Below, piece after piece: positions 1-7,481 of a stretch of 19,542 nt of DNA (the first letter of the stretch is position 1; every line of letters begins with the position of its first letter). Below the pieces are notes generated by a model. The model worked only from the letters and a program-made list of their open reading frames with translations. It was not told where the DNA came from and ran no database searches. Made by a program: the position numbers and the translations under genes. The DNA comes from CAYHPY01 sp964358485 (GTDB lineage: Bacteria; Elusimicrobiota; Elusimicrobia; UBA1565; UBA9628): contig CAYHPY010000069.1 in assembly GCA_964358485.1 (NCBI GenBank), positions 1 to 19,542 of the forward strand. The letters run 5' to 3'.

Positions 1-357
1 GCCGATGCCGCAGCCGATGAAGGCGCCGGTGGCCCAATCCGTCGGGGTGCCCTGGTAGCCCTTGAGCAGATCCACCTTTTCCCCCGAGGAACGGGCGCAC
101 TCGACGGCGGCCAGCGAGGCGTAAACCATCGCCTCGTTGAGCTTGTGGTAGTCGGCCGTCGGGAGGACCTTGAGGATGTCTTCCTCGTCAAGCTCGGGGA
201 TTCCTCCGATCTGGGAGGCGAAATTGAGTTCCTTCAGCTCTTCTTGATGACGGATGCCCGACCGTCCCGCCTGCAGGGCCTCCCGGAACGCGGGCAGGCC
301 GACGCCGTTGGGCGCGACGACCCCCAGGCCCGTAATGACGATTCGTTTATGGGTCAT
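1..357 (-). CDS. fabB: Beta-ketoacyl-ACP synthase, FabB/FabF family (N-terminal 119 residues, truncated by window edge)
   Basis: Condensing enzyme that extends acyl-ACP with malonyl-ACP in cytoplasmic fatty acid synthesis. The protein opens with MTHKRIVITGLGVVAPNGVG, the classic KAS I/II N-terminal strand and loop. It continues with GRSGI followed by QEELKELNF at residues 32-46, which resembles FabB (GRSGI...QELKDSG) more than FabF, and reaches a GAFIGCGIG-like strand at the window edge. The catalytic Cys and two His lie outside the window. The ATG overlaps the stop of the upstream dehydratase as ATGA, so the two are translationally coupled and this is at least the fifth gene of the operon. 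Family assignment is firm; FabB versus FabF, or a special-purpose KAS, is inferred from the N-terminus only. Confidence 0.85.
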   Translation of the reverse strand, partial: MTHKRIVITGLGVVAPNGVGLPAFREALQAGRSGIRHQEELKELNFASQIGGIPELDEEDILKVLPTADYHKLNEAMVYASLAAVECARSSGEKVDLLKGYQGTPTDWATGAFIGCGIG

Positions 358-845
358 TTCGCCCCTTCCGCGACGCGGGGAATGAACATCCCCGCGAGCT
401 TGCCGGAGAACGCTTCCTCCCCGTCGTGCGGGCCGCCGTCGAATTGGATGGTGACGCGGCTGACGAGTTTGGTGCCGCGGAAATAGCCGTCTTCCCCGAA
501 CTCGGCCAGGGCCGCGACGCGGTCGCCGGGCCGCACCGTGCGCTTGAACTGGCCCTTTTCGACCTCGGTGAACAGGCCGACCAGGAGCTGCATTTCCTCC
601 GGGGTGGTTTTGAGGGACATGTGGTAGATGCACCAGGCCACGTTGCCCACCTGGGCGGCCATCTCGATAAGTTTGACCCCCGGCACGACCGGGTTGCCGG
701 GGAAATGCCCCGCGCAGTCCTCGTCCTTCCAGGTGTAGGCGGCGATGATGTGCTCCTCGTCGAGCTCCAGAATCTCGTCGATGAAGCGCATGGGGCGCTG
801 TTGGGGGACCAGGGTGAGCACTTCGGCGGCGGAGAGAGCGCCCAT
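354..845 (-). CDS. fabZ: 3-hydroxyacyl-ACP dehydratase, FabZ-like single hotdog protein
   Basis: Predicted to dehydrate 3-hydroxyacyl-ACP to trans-2-enoyl-ACP. The 163-residue length suits a single hotdog domain. The active-site stretch GHFPGNPVVPGVKLIEMAAQ (residues 46-65) carries the catalytic His47 and Glu61 at the 14-residue spacing of FabZ (His54 and Glu68 in E. coli). The family usually reads GHFP...PGVL..EAMAQ, so the Lys in PGVK is slightly divergent. Its ATG overlaps the reductase stop by one base (TAATG) and its stop overlaps the KAS start by four bases. A second, FabA-type dehydratase lies across the divergent intergenic region, so this operon may act on a particular acyl chain rather than being the only housekeeping set. 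Confidence 0.85.
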   Translation of the reverse strand: MGALSAAEVLTLVPQQRPMRFIDEILELDEEHIIAAYTWKDEDCAGHFPGNPVVPGVKLIEMAAQVGNVAWCIYHMSLKTTPEEMQLLVGLFTEVEKGQFKRTVRPGDRVAALAEFGEDGYFRGTKLVSRVTIQFDGGPHDGEEAFSGKLAGMFIPRVAEGAK

Positions 846-1573
846 TAGAGGATCATGCCCCCGTCCACGGGGATCACAGCCCCGTTGATATAGTCATTCT
901 CGATGAGGTGGCAGACGGCGGCGGCGACCGCTTCGGGCGCGCCGAAAGTCCCCAAGGCGATCATGGAGAGGATCTTGTCCTTGACCGGCGCGGGAATGTC
1001 GGCGGTCATGGCGGTCTCGATAAATCCGGGGGCCACCGCGTTGACCCGGACGCCCCGGGGGCCCAACTCCCGGGCGAACTGCCGGGTGAGCTCCTCCAGG
1101 CCCGCCTTGGCGGCGCGGTAGAGGGCGCTGCCCACCAGGGCCGTGCGCGCCAGCACCGAGCTGACATTGACGATCACCCCGGAACCCGAGCCCATCATTT
1201 CCTTGCCGAAATCCTTCATCAAGAAGGCGGGGGCGCGGAGATTGGTGTCTAGGATGGTGTCGAAGGAGGCGTCCTGGATCAAGAGGGCGGGTTCGTGGGG
1301 TTTGTCGACGCCGGCGTTGTTGATGAGGACGAAGGGATTGCCCTCCCGGAGAACCGAGGCAAGCAGCGCCGCCCGCCCTTCGGCCTCGGAGAGATTTGCT
1401 TTTACTATGAAAGAATCCGGTATTTCGTTCCTTAGTTCCGTTGCCGCCTTTTCATTTCCGTTGTAATGAATGCAAATCCTCAGCTCCCCGGCCGACTTCT
1501 CATGGATGGCCTTGGCGATCGCGCGGCCGATCCCTCCGGACGCTCCCGTCACCACCGCGATGTCCTTGGCCAT
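845..1573 (-). CDS. fabG: 3-oxoacyl-ACP reductase, FabG-like SDR
   Basis: NADPH-dependent reduction of 3-oxoacyl-ACP to the 3-hydroxy form. It is a classical 242-residue short-chain dehydrogenase: cofactor motif TGASGGIG at residues 9-16, NNAG at 85-88, structural Asn111, catalytic Ser in SSV near 138-139, Tyr152 and Lys156 (YxxxK), and a C-terminal VIPVDGGM strand typical of FabG. The start (ATG at 1571-1573) overlaps the stop of the KAS III gene by one base. Motifs alone would allow another SDR substrate, but its place between KAS III and dehydratase genes makes the fatty-acid role likely. Confidence 0.87.
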   Translation of the reverse strand: MAKDIAVVTGASGGIGRAIAKAIHEKSAGELRICIHYNGNEKAATELRNEIPDSFIVKANLSEAEGRAALLASVLREGNPFVLINNAGVDKPHEPALLIQDASFDTILDTNLRAPAFLMKDFGKEMMGSGSGVIVNVSSVLARTALVGSALYRAAKAGLEELTRQFARELGPRGVRVNAVAPGFIETAMTADIPAPVKDKILSMIALGTFGAPEAVAAAVCHLIENDYINGAVIPVDGGMIL

Positions 1574-2574
1574 TATTGGACCTCCATGTAGCCGCCGCCC
1601 CAGGCCAGGCCCGCGCCCAACACGGCGTAGACGAGCTTGTCGCCTTTGTGGAGGCGGCCCAGGTTTTGGGCGATGGTCGACGGGCAGCCCGCCGCGGCGA
1701 TGTTGCCCTGCTCATGCACGTTGCGAAGATGCTTTTCCTTCGGGAGGTTCAAGTGGCCGATGATGGAATTCTGCATGACGAAGTTGGCCTGGTGCGCGAC
1801 GGTGTAGACGTCCTCGGCGTAAAGGTGTTTTTGATGGGCGATGGTCTCGAACATCTCGCAGGTCTTGCGGATGGAGAATTCTCGAACCAGGCCCCCGTTC
1901 TGGTGGAAATGCCCGGTGGTGTCGCAGGCGATCTCGTCGGCCCCGGCGGCCTGGGTGCCGAAGATCAGGGGCTCGACCTTCAGACGCCCCTGGTGCTTGG
2001 CCGAGACGACCTGGGCGGCGGCGCCGTCCCCGAAAATGTAGCCGTCGGAGGATTTGGCGGAGTAGTCGGTGCGCGTGGTGTAGGCGCTGCTCTGGACGCA
2101 GAGCGTGAATTCCGGCAGGGCCGAGGGCCGGATGTCGGCCAGGAGCTGCATGTGGCGCGCGAAGCTCGAGCAGGCGCAGTTGACGTCGATGTGGGGGCCG
2201 GGTCCGATTCCCAGCGCTTTGGCGACCTGGAGGGCGAGGGACGGGATGGTTTCGAAGGGCGTGTCGATGTTGCCCACGACCCAGCCCACCTTGGCGGGCT
2301 TGACCCCGGCCTGCTCCAGCGCCAGGCGGGCCGCCTCGATGGCCAGGGGAACGGGGCCTTGGTGATGGGCGCGGGCGTGGAGGATGGCCTGGAAGGGCTC
2401 GCGGTTCTTGGTCTTGACGATGTATTCCGGGGTCAGCACCGAGTAGCGCCGGTAAATCCCCAGGCGGGAATCCACCCATTCCGGCCCCTTTTCCAGGCCC
2501 ACTTCCTTGTGCAGGAATTCATTGGTAAGCTCGTTCTTGGGGAGCGCCCAACCCATCCCTAGGATCTCGAGCAC
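1573..2574 (-). CDS. fabH: Beta-ketoacyl-ACP synthase III (FabH-like)
   Basis: Initiating condensing enzyme that joins an acyl-CoA primer to malonyl-ACP. At 333 residues it has family length. The Cys-His-Asn triad is visible: Cys135 in NCACSSF, His261 in HQANF and Asn291 in GNIAAAG. FGDGAAAQVV (181-190) is the conserved FabH strand. The start is GTG at 2572-2574; the internal ATG seven codons later would cut the first beta strand (LEILGMGWALP), so GTG is preferred. Six bases separate it from the enoyl reductase stop. The sequence around the active Cys (CACSSF rather than AACAGF) is divergent, so primer preference cannot be read and an alkyl/aryl primer is possible. Confidence 0.85.
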   Translation of the reverse strand: MLEILGMGWALPKNELTNEFLHKEVGLEKGPEWVDSRLGIYRRYSVLTPEYIVKTKNREPFQAILHARAHHQGPVPLAIEAARLALEQAGVKPAKVGWVVGNIDTPFETIPSLALQVAKALGIGPGPHIDVNCACSSFARHMQLLADIRPSALPEFTLCVQSSAYTTRTDYSAKSSDGYIFGDGAAAQVVSAKHQGRLKVEPLIFGTQAAGADEIACDTTGHFHQNGGLVREFSIRKTCEMFETIAHQKHLYAEDVYTVAHQANFVMQNSIIGHLNLPKEKHLRNVHEQGNIAAAGCPSTIAQNLGRLHKGDKLVYAVLGAGLAWGGGYMEVQ

Positions 2575-2580
2575 CGCGGC

Positions 2581-3555
2581 CTATATCCCGGAGATCGCCT
2601 CGCCGCCGTCCACGCGAAAGACGGTCCCGTTGGCCCAGGAGAAGGCGGGCAGGCAGAGGGAGTGGATGACGGAGGCGACGTCCTCCGGGGTGGTGAGGCG
2701 GTGGAAGGGATTGCGCAGGCGGGCCTGGGCCTTCATAAGGTCGAAGTTGGGGATGGCGTTTCCGGCGGGTGTGTCGGTGATCCCGGCCTGGATCACGACC
2801 GAGCGCGCTCCGTAGGGGGCCAGTTCCACGGCCATGGCCCGGCAGGCGGCCTCCAGGGCGGTCTTGGCGGCCGAGACGGCGGCGTAGCCGCGCCAGGCCA
2901 CCTCGTTTCCCTCGGAGGTCATGGCCACCAGCCGGCTGTCCTTGGAGAGCAGGCCCTCCTTGGCCAGTTCCCGGCCCCACAAAGCGTAGTCGTATCCCAT
3001 CATCCAGACCGTCCGCTGGAAATCCTCTTCCGAGAGCAGTTCATCCCGGTACGGGATGCGGCTGTCGGCCAAGGTGTGTAGGCAGTCGGCGCCCAATTCG
3101 TGAAAGGCGGCGTTAGCCGCCTTTCGCAGTAGTTCCGTTGTTACTTCTATTCCCTCTTTTTTTAAGGCTTCCGCCAAGGCCTTGAAAGCTTTGCCTTTAA
3201 AATCCGGGGAATTGGCGTCGACGATGAGCTTGCACGCCCCGGCCGCGATGGAATGCATGAAAAGATGGACCTTTCCCGGCCCCGCTTCTTTGGCGATCGA
3301 CTCAAAGACCATGCCCCGCTCGTCCTCGTCGAAAAGGTTGCAGTTGTGGGTGACGAGCTTCACCCCGTTGGAGCGGATCTCGTCGAAATGGGGCTTGATC
3401 ACGGTCTCGACCGTGCCTTCCTTGTCCTTGTGGCCGATCAAGACGTTCATCCCGGCCGCCGCCAGCCGCTTGGCCGTGGCCAAGCCGAAGCCGGAGGACC
3501 CGCCGAGGATCACCGCCCAAAGGCCGGAGTCCTTGAAGTGTCGTTCGCCGCTCAT
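2581..3555 (-). CDS. fabI: Enoyl-ACP reductase, FabI-like SDR with extra insertion
   Basis: Predicted to reduce trans-2-enoyl-ACP, completing the elongation cycle. The SDR fold shows GGSSGFG at residues 18-24 and HSIAAG at 101-106, the counterpart of FabI HSIGFA. Tyr224 and Lys231 are separated by six residues (Y-x6-K), which distinguishes FabI/FabL enoyl reductases from YxxxK ketoreductases; ALEAAC follows as in FabI. At 324 residues it is about 60 longer than E. coli FabI (262). The excess is an insertion at about 112-190, before the catalytic Tyr. First gene of the minus-strand operon. A different Y-x6-K reductase acting on a specialised acyl-ACP is the main alternative. Confidence 0.78.
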   Translation of the reverse strand: MSGERHFKDSGLWAVILGGSSGFGLATAKRLAAAGMNVLIGHKDKEGTVETVIKPHFDEIRSNGVKLVTHNCNLFDEDERGMVFESIAKEAGPGKVHLFMHSIAAGACKLIVDANSPDFKGKAFKALAEALKKEGIEVTTELLRKAANAAFHELGADCLHTLADSRIPYRDELLSEEDFQRTVWMMGYDYALWGRELAKEGLLSKDSRLVAMTSEGNEVAWRGYAAVSAAKTALEAACRAMAVELAPYGARSVVIQAGITDTPAGNAIPNFDLMKAQARLRNPFHRLTTPEDVASVIHSLCLPAFSWANGTVFRVDGGEAISGI

Positions 3556-3656
3556 GGGAGGAAATCATACAAAATAGCCGCTTTCCCCGCTATTGCCGTA
3601 CTTGTCCCGGGCCGGCGGGCCGCCGGAGAAGCGCAATCCGCGCGGGAAATGCTAGA
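3556..3656. promoter_or_regulatory. Divergent intergenic region between fatty-acid operon and tandem FabA gene
   Basis: About 100 bases separate two divergently oriented lipid genes, so both must be promoted here. On the minus strand TATGAT (3564-3569) lies 8 bases before the fabI-like ATG, and no GGAGG-type Shine-Dalgarno precedes it (the minus strand reads CCTCC there); this suggests a near-leaderless start. On the plus strand TGC-TAGATT, with the hexamer at 3653-3658, looks like an extended -10 just before the candidate starts. No convincing -35 box was found on either strand. Confidence 0.35.
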
Positions 3657-4811
3657 TTGGGGGTGATCGTGGCCCCCGAGGAATTCAGATCCAAAACCCG
3701 CTTCGGCCCCGAGGAATTGCTCGCCTGCGGGAAACTGCCGGGGGCCTTGCTCCATCCCTTTCACGAGATCACGCGGCTCTCCTGGGATTCAGAAAATAAA
3801 AGCGGGCGCATCGAGGCGGTGCGCCATAACCGGCCCGGCGAATGGTTCTACGCCTGCCATTTCATGGGCGATCCGGTGATGCCCGGGTGTTGGGGCGTGG
3901 ACGCCGTGTGGCAGGCCCTGCGCTTTTTCGCCGCCTGGCGGGGCCTGCCGGATTGCGGCAAGACGATGGGGATGGAGGGGGTCGCTTTTTTCGGACAGAT
4001 CCGGCCTTGGGACGACAAGGTCGTCTACGCGGTGGACGTCACGGCGGTCGAGGAGTCGGACGGCGAGTACATGCTCACCGGCAAGGCGGCGGTCTCGGTG
4101 GACGGCGTGCCCGTCTATTCGATCGCGTCCGCCCAAGTCGGCACCGCCTTCTTCGAGGCGGAACCCGGGGTCAAGCCGGAGGCCTTCTCCCCCGCGCCGG
4201 AGGCGCCCCTGGAAAGGCGGCTGAGTTGGGAGGAATTCTCCGCCCGGGAGTCGCTCACGTCGTCCGAGGTCCTCGCTCTTTCCCAGGGGACCTTGGTCAA
4301 ACCGGGAAACGCCGAGTTCGGGCTATTGCCGTCCGGGTTGATGCTTGAGGTGGAGCGGGTCCACCGGCTCTCCTGGGACCAAGCGGCGGGGGAGGGACGG
4401 ATCGTCGCCTCCAAAAGAAACTCCCCGTTGGAGTGGTACTATCCAATGAACGGCGCAACCAAACCCGCGGCGCTCACCATCGACGCGGTCTGGCAGTTGT
4501 TGGGCTTGTTTTTGACCTGGAAAGGCAACGCGGGCACCGGACGGGCCCTGGGCTTCGAGAGGGTCGAGGTCTTCGAGGCCATCGGGCCGCAAGCCCGCGA
4601 GATTTTTTACGAAATCCGGATATTGAAGTTCGCCCGCAACGAGGCCACGGGCGACGCCTCCGTGCGGGCCGACGCCCGCGTGTTCGTGGACGGGCGCTTG
4701 GCCCTGACCTGCGCCAACGCCAACGTCGGTTGCCACGGCAATATCCGCTACTCCGATTATCCCATTCGCAGCGAGATGGGCTTCGGCGGCAAGCTCAGGA
4801 AACCGGCTTAA
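3657..4811 (+). CDS. Tandem FabA-type dehydratase (double hotdog; second active site degenerate)
   Basis: A 384-residue protein made of two FabA-like repeats. The N-terminal repeat holds the FabA signature CHFMGDPVMPG (67-77) and GVDAVWQ with His68 and Asp82 at the same 14-residue spacing as His70 and Asp84 of E. coli FabA. The C-terminal repeat aligns (HRLSW, WYYPMN, TIDAVWQLLG, GRALGFERVEVF) and keeps Asp276, but three residues are lost and Asn265 stands where His is needed. Ordinary FabA is about 170 residues and homodimeric, so this looks like an intramolecular pseudo-dimer with one active site. FabA dehydrates and isomerises to cis-3-enoyl-ACP; whether this one isomerises is unknown. The start is uncertain: TTG 3657, GTG 3663 or GTG 3669. 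The 3' end overlaps the convergent lyase gene by 17 bases. Confidence 0.82.
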   Translation: MGVIVAPEEFRSKTRFGPEELLACGKLPGALLHPFHEITRLSWDSENKSGRIEAVRHNRPGEWFYACHFMGDPVMPGCWGVDAVWQALRFFAAWRGLPDCGKTMGMEGVAFFGQIRPWDDKVVYAVDVTAVEESDGEYMLTGKAAVSVDGVPVYSIASAQVGTAFFEAEPGVKPEAFSPAPEAPLERRLSWEEFSARESLTSSEVLALSQGTLVKPGNAEFGLLPSGLMLEVERVHRLSWDQAAGEGRIVASKRNSPLEWYYPMNGATKPAALTIDAVWQLLGLFLTWKGNAGTGRALGFERVEVFEAIGPQAREIFYEIRILKFARNEATGDASVRADARVFVDGRLALTCANANVGCHGNIRYSDYPIRSEMGFGGKLRKPA

Positions 4812-6189
4812 ATCTCGCCTGGAAGAACCGGAGGTAGGCGGGTTCGTAGATCATCCGCAGTCCCTTGAGCCGTTTTCGATTTCGGAAGAGCGAGGCGACC
4901 GCCGAGATGACCACGTCGCAATGGGCCTGGGTGTAGACCCTCCTCGGGAAGGTCAGCCGGACCAGCTCCAGCTTGGGGCTGTGGTTTTTTCCGGTGGTTT
5001 TGTCCCGTCCGGCCGACACGATTCCCCGTTCCATGGCCCGAATGCCGGCTTCCAGGTACAGCCAGGCGGCCAGGGCCTGGGCGGGAAATTTTTCCTGGGG
5101 GAGGTGGGGAAGAAATTTTTTCGCGTCCAAAAAGACCGCGTGGCCGCCGATCGGCTCCACGATGGGGACGCCTTTCTCCCGCAGGGCGTCGCCGACATAT
5201 TCCACCTGGCCGACGCGGGCGCGGATGTGGTCGTAGTCGACGCATTCCTCGATGCCCCGCGCCATGGCCTCCATGTCCCGGCCGGCCAGGCCTCCGTAAG
5301 TGTGCAGGCCTTCGTAGAGGACGACCATGTTCCGGGCCTCCTCGAATATCTTTCGGTCGTTGAGGGCCAGGAAGCCTCCGATGTTGACCATGAGATCCTT
5401 TTTTCCGCTCATGGTGGCGCCGTCGGAATAAGAGCAGATTTCCCTGAGAATCGACGCGATGGAGCGTCCGCCGTAGCCCTTTTCCCGGGTTTTGATGAAA
5501 TAGGCGTTTTCCACCGCGCGGGTGGCGTCCAGCATGACGCGGACCCCGGCCCGGCGGCAGAGGCGGTTGACCGCGCGCAAGTTGCCCATCGAGACGGGCT
5601 GGCCTCCGGCCATGTTGACCGTGACGGCGACGCAGACATAGGGGATGCGCTTGGGGCCGACCTTTTCGATCAGGGCTGAGAGTTTGGCCAGGTCCACGTT
5701 TCCCTTGAAGGGATGGTGGGAGGCCGGATCATGGGCTTGGTCGATCACGACGTCCACGAAGGTCCCGCCCGCCAATTCCTGATGCGCGCGCGTGGTGGTG
5801 AAGTACATATTCCCGGGGACGAAGTCCCCGGGCCGGATCAGTATCTTCGACAGTATGTTTTCCGCTCCCCTCCCTTGGTGGGTCGGAACCATGTACTTGT
5901 AGCCGTAGTACTTCCGTACGTTCTTTTCCAGATTGTAAAAATTCGCGCTCCCCGCGTAGGCTTCATCACCCAGCATCATGCCGGCCCATTGGTAATCGCT
6001 CATGGCGTTGGTGCCGGAGTCGGTGAGCAGGTCGATGTAGACCTCCCGAGATTTCAGCAGGAAGGTGTTGTAGCCGGCCCCGCGCAGGGCGGCCTCTCGT
6101 TGTTGCCGGGTGGTCGTGCGCAGGGGCTCGACCATCTTGATTTTGAACGGCTCGGCCCAGGGGGCCCGGGCAGGAGGGGGAGTTTTCAT
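4795..6189 (-). CDS. tpl: Tyrosine phenol-lyase (beta-tyrosinase), PLP-dependent
   Basis: Cytoplasmic PLP enzyme that cleaves L-tyrosine to phenol, pyruvate and ammonia. The sequence follows characterised tyrosine phenol-lyases almost throughout: YIDLLTDSGTNAMSDYQWAG, GDEAYAGS, PTHQGRGAEN, GNMYFTTTR, AGGQPVS, the PLP-lysine segment SGKKD (Lys264) and GGLAGRDMEAMA. It is separated from tryptophanase by Arg388 in AMERG (TPL Arg381; tryptophanase has Ile) and Phe455 in LRFF (TPL Phe448; E. coli TnaA has His463). The ATG at 6187-6189 gives 464 residues, close to the usual 456; an upstream GTG (6244-6246) would add 19 residues encoded partly by a hairpin and is rejected. It faces the tandem FabA gene and overlaps it by 17 bases. 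Confidence 0.9.
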   Translation of the reverse strand: MKTPPPARAPWAEPFKIKMVEPLRTTTRQQREAALRGAGYNTFLLKSREVYIDLLTDSGTNAMSDYQWAGMMLGDEAYAGSANFYNLEKNVRKYYGYKYMVPTHQGRGAENILSKILIRPGDFVPGNMYFTTTRAHQELAGGTFVDVVIDQAHDPASHHPFKGNVDLAKLSALIEKVGPKRIPYVCVAVTVNMAGGQPVSMGNLRAVNRLCRRAGVRVMLDATRAVENAYFIKTREKGYGGRSIASILREICSYSDGATMSGKKDLMVNIGGFLALNDRKIFEEARNMVVLYEGLHTYGGLAGRDMEAMARGIEECVDYDHIRARVGQVEYVGDALREKGVPIVEPIGGHAVFLDAKKFLPHLPQEKFPAQALAAWLYLEAGIRAMERGIVSAGRDKTTGKNHSPKLELVRLTFPRRVYTQAHCDVVISAVASLFRNRKRLKGLRMIYEPAYLRFFQARFKPVS

Positions 6190-6214
6190 GCTCCCGCCTA
6201 TTGCAACGCAAATT

Positions 6215-6262
6215 CCATGGTCCGGGGGGCGGGGTGGCCGCGCCACGCCCCCCGGCCCATGG
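6215..6262 (-). terminator. Large GC-rich hairpin between protease and lyase genes
   Basis: Outer arms CCATGGTCCGGGGGGCG (6215-6231) and CGCCCCCCGGCCCATGG (6246-6262) pair with one mismatch, and inner TGGC/GCCA extends the stem past a small bulge. It begins 5 bases after the protease stop on the minus strand, where an intrinsic terminator would sit. The following minus-strand bases (AATTTGCGTTG) are only weakly T-rich, so it may act as an attenuator or mRNA-end stabiliser, or depend on Rho. It precedes the lyase ATG by 25 bases. Confidence 0.5.
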
Positions 6263-6267
6263 AAGGT

Positions 6268-7476
6268 TCAGCGGATCTTGGCGGCGTCCACCAAACCCTT
6301 GCCCTGCTGAACCGGGGTGAGGCCCGGGAGGGGGGTGGCCGCGTTGAGCAGGGCGGCGCGAACCGCCTGTGGGGTTTTCGCCCCGGAAGCCACCGCGAGA
6401 GCCGCCAATCCCGCCACGTGGGGCGCGGCCATCGAGGTCCCGTCATGCGTGGCGTACCCGCCCCCCGGCGCGAGGGATTTGATGGCCACGCCGGGCGCGA
6501 TCAGGGCCACCTGCGGCCCCCGGCTGGAAAATTCCGCCAGCTTGTCGGAGGAGTCCGAGGCCGAGACCGCGATGGCCTCGGGGTAGGAGCCCGGGAACGA
6601 GACCGGGCCCCCCGAGTTTCCGGCCGCGGCAACGATGGCCACTCCGGCCTGGGTCGCCTTGGCCACGGCCTTGCGCAACGGTTCGCTGCCCTCATCGGCC
6701 CCGAGGCTCATGTTGGCGACCTGGATCCGGTTCTTGGCGCACCAGTCGATGCCCGCGATGACGTCCGAGAATGAGCCGTTTCCGTCGGCGTCGAGCACCT
6801 TGACGGCGAAGAGCTTGGCCTTGGGCGCGACGCCGACCACCCCGGCTCCGTTCTTGGCGGCGGCGATGGTGCCGGCGACATGGGTGCCGTGGCCCTGATC
6901 ATCCTTATAGGAGTCCCGGTTCTTGGGGTCGACCGCGTTCCAGCCGCCCGCGACGGCGCCTCTGAGTTCGGGATGGTCCGAGTCGATGCCGGTGTCGATG
7001 ACGGCCACCCGCACGCCGTCGCCCTGCGTCCTGGCCCAGGCCGCCGGGGCGTTGACCCGGCGCACGCCCCAGGGAAGCTCCGGATCGGCCGCCGGCGCCG
7101 CCGGCCGGGTCGCGGGGGGCAGTTTCTCGTGAGAGAGGATGTCCGAAGCGGCGGGAAGCCGGAACTCCCCCAAGGTCGAACCTTTGAGCCAGTTGAGCCG
7201 CAGATCCGGATCGAAGCGCTCCACTTCCGGAGCCGCCTTCAGGCGCGCCTCGGAGGGGCCGGTGGCGGGCTCGGCGATCTCGATGACGATGGCGTTGATG
7301 ATCTCCAGCTCCCGGACCACTTCGCAGCCGGCCTTGGCGGCCACCTGGCGGCAGACCGCGGTGGGCACTCCGTCCCGGCAGGAAACGATCCGGCGGACGG
7401 TGGGGCCGAAGGGGCACACGGCCTGCGCCGGGCCGGAAAACAGAATCGCGGCGACGGCGGAAATGAGTCCTAACAT
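6268..7476 (-). CDS. Secreted subtilisin-like serine protease (S8)
   Basis: Exported endopeptidase made as a 402-residue preproenzyme. The signal peptide covers about residues 1-19 (hydrophobic core, AQA cleavage site). A propeptide-like segment follows to about 130 and includes four Cys (21, 33, 42, 51) that could form disulfides. The S8 catalytic domain carries Asp161 in VIDTGID, His196 in GHGTHVAG, oxyanion Asn287 in AAAGNSGG and Ser348 in DGTSMAAPHVAG. It ends right after the catalytic domain with no sorting or repeat domain. AGGAGG at 7482-7487 lies 5 bases before the ATG, a strong ribosome site. Its upstream region holds the palindromic 15-base repeats. Active-protease assignment is firm; substrate unknown. 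Confidence 0.92.
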   Translation of the reverse strand: MLGLISAVAAILFSGPAQAVCPFGPTVRRIVSCRDGVPTAVCRQVAAKAGCEVVRELEIINAIVIEIAEPATGPSEARLKAAPEVERFDPDLRLNWLKGSTLGEFRLPAASDILSHEKLPPATRPAAPAADPELPWGVRRVNAPAAWARTQGDGVRVAVIDTGIDSDHPELRGAVAGGWNAVDPKNRDSYKDDQGHGTHVAGTIAAAKNGAGVVGVAPKAKLFAVKVLDADGNGSFSDVIAGIDWCAKNRIQVANMSLGADEGSEPLRKAVAKATQAGVAIVAAAGNSGGPVSFPGSYPEAIAVSASDSSDKLAEFSSRGPQVALIAPGVAIKSLAPGGGYATHDGTSMAAPHVAGLAALAVASGAKTPQAVRAALLNAATPLPGLTPVQQGKGLVDAAKIR

Positions 7477-7481
7477 AACAA

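Noticed and set aside
1441..2562. A long plus-strand open frame opposite the KAS III gene
   Set aside because: The minus strand encodes a complete KAS III with its Cys-His-Asn triad and overlapping operon junctions; the plus frame has no recognisable motif.
4795..6189. Tryptophanase (tnaA) as the identity of the PLP lyase
   Set aside because: Arg in AMERG and Phe in LRFF match tyrosine phenol-lyase; tryptophanase has Ile and His there, and the SGTNAMSD segment is of the TPL type.
6190..6246. An extended N-terminus for tyrosine phenol-lyase starting at GTG 6246
   Set aside because: The extra 19 residues have no counterpart in the family and their codons lie partly in the intergenic hairpin; the ATG at 6189 gives near-normal length.
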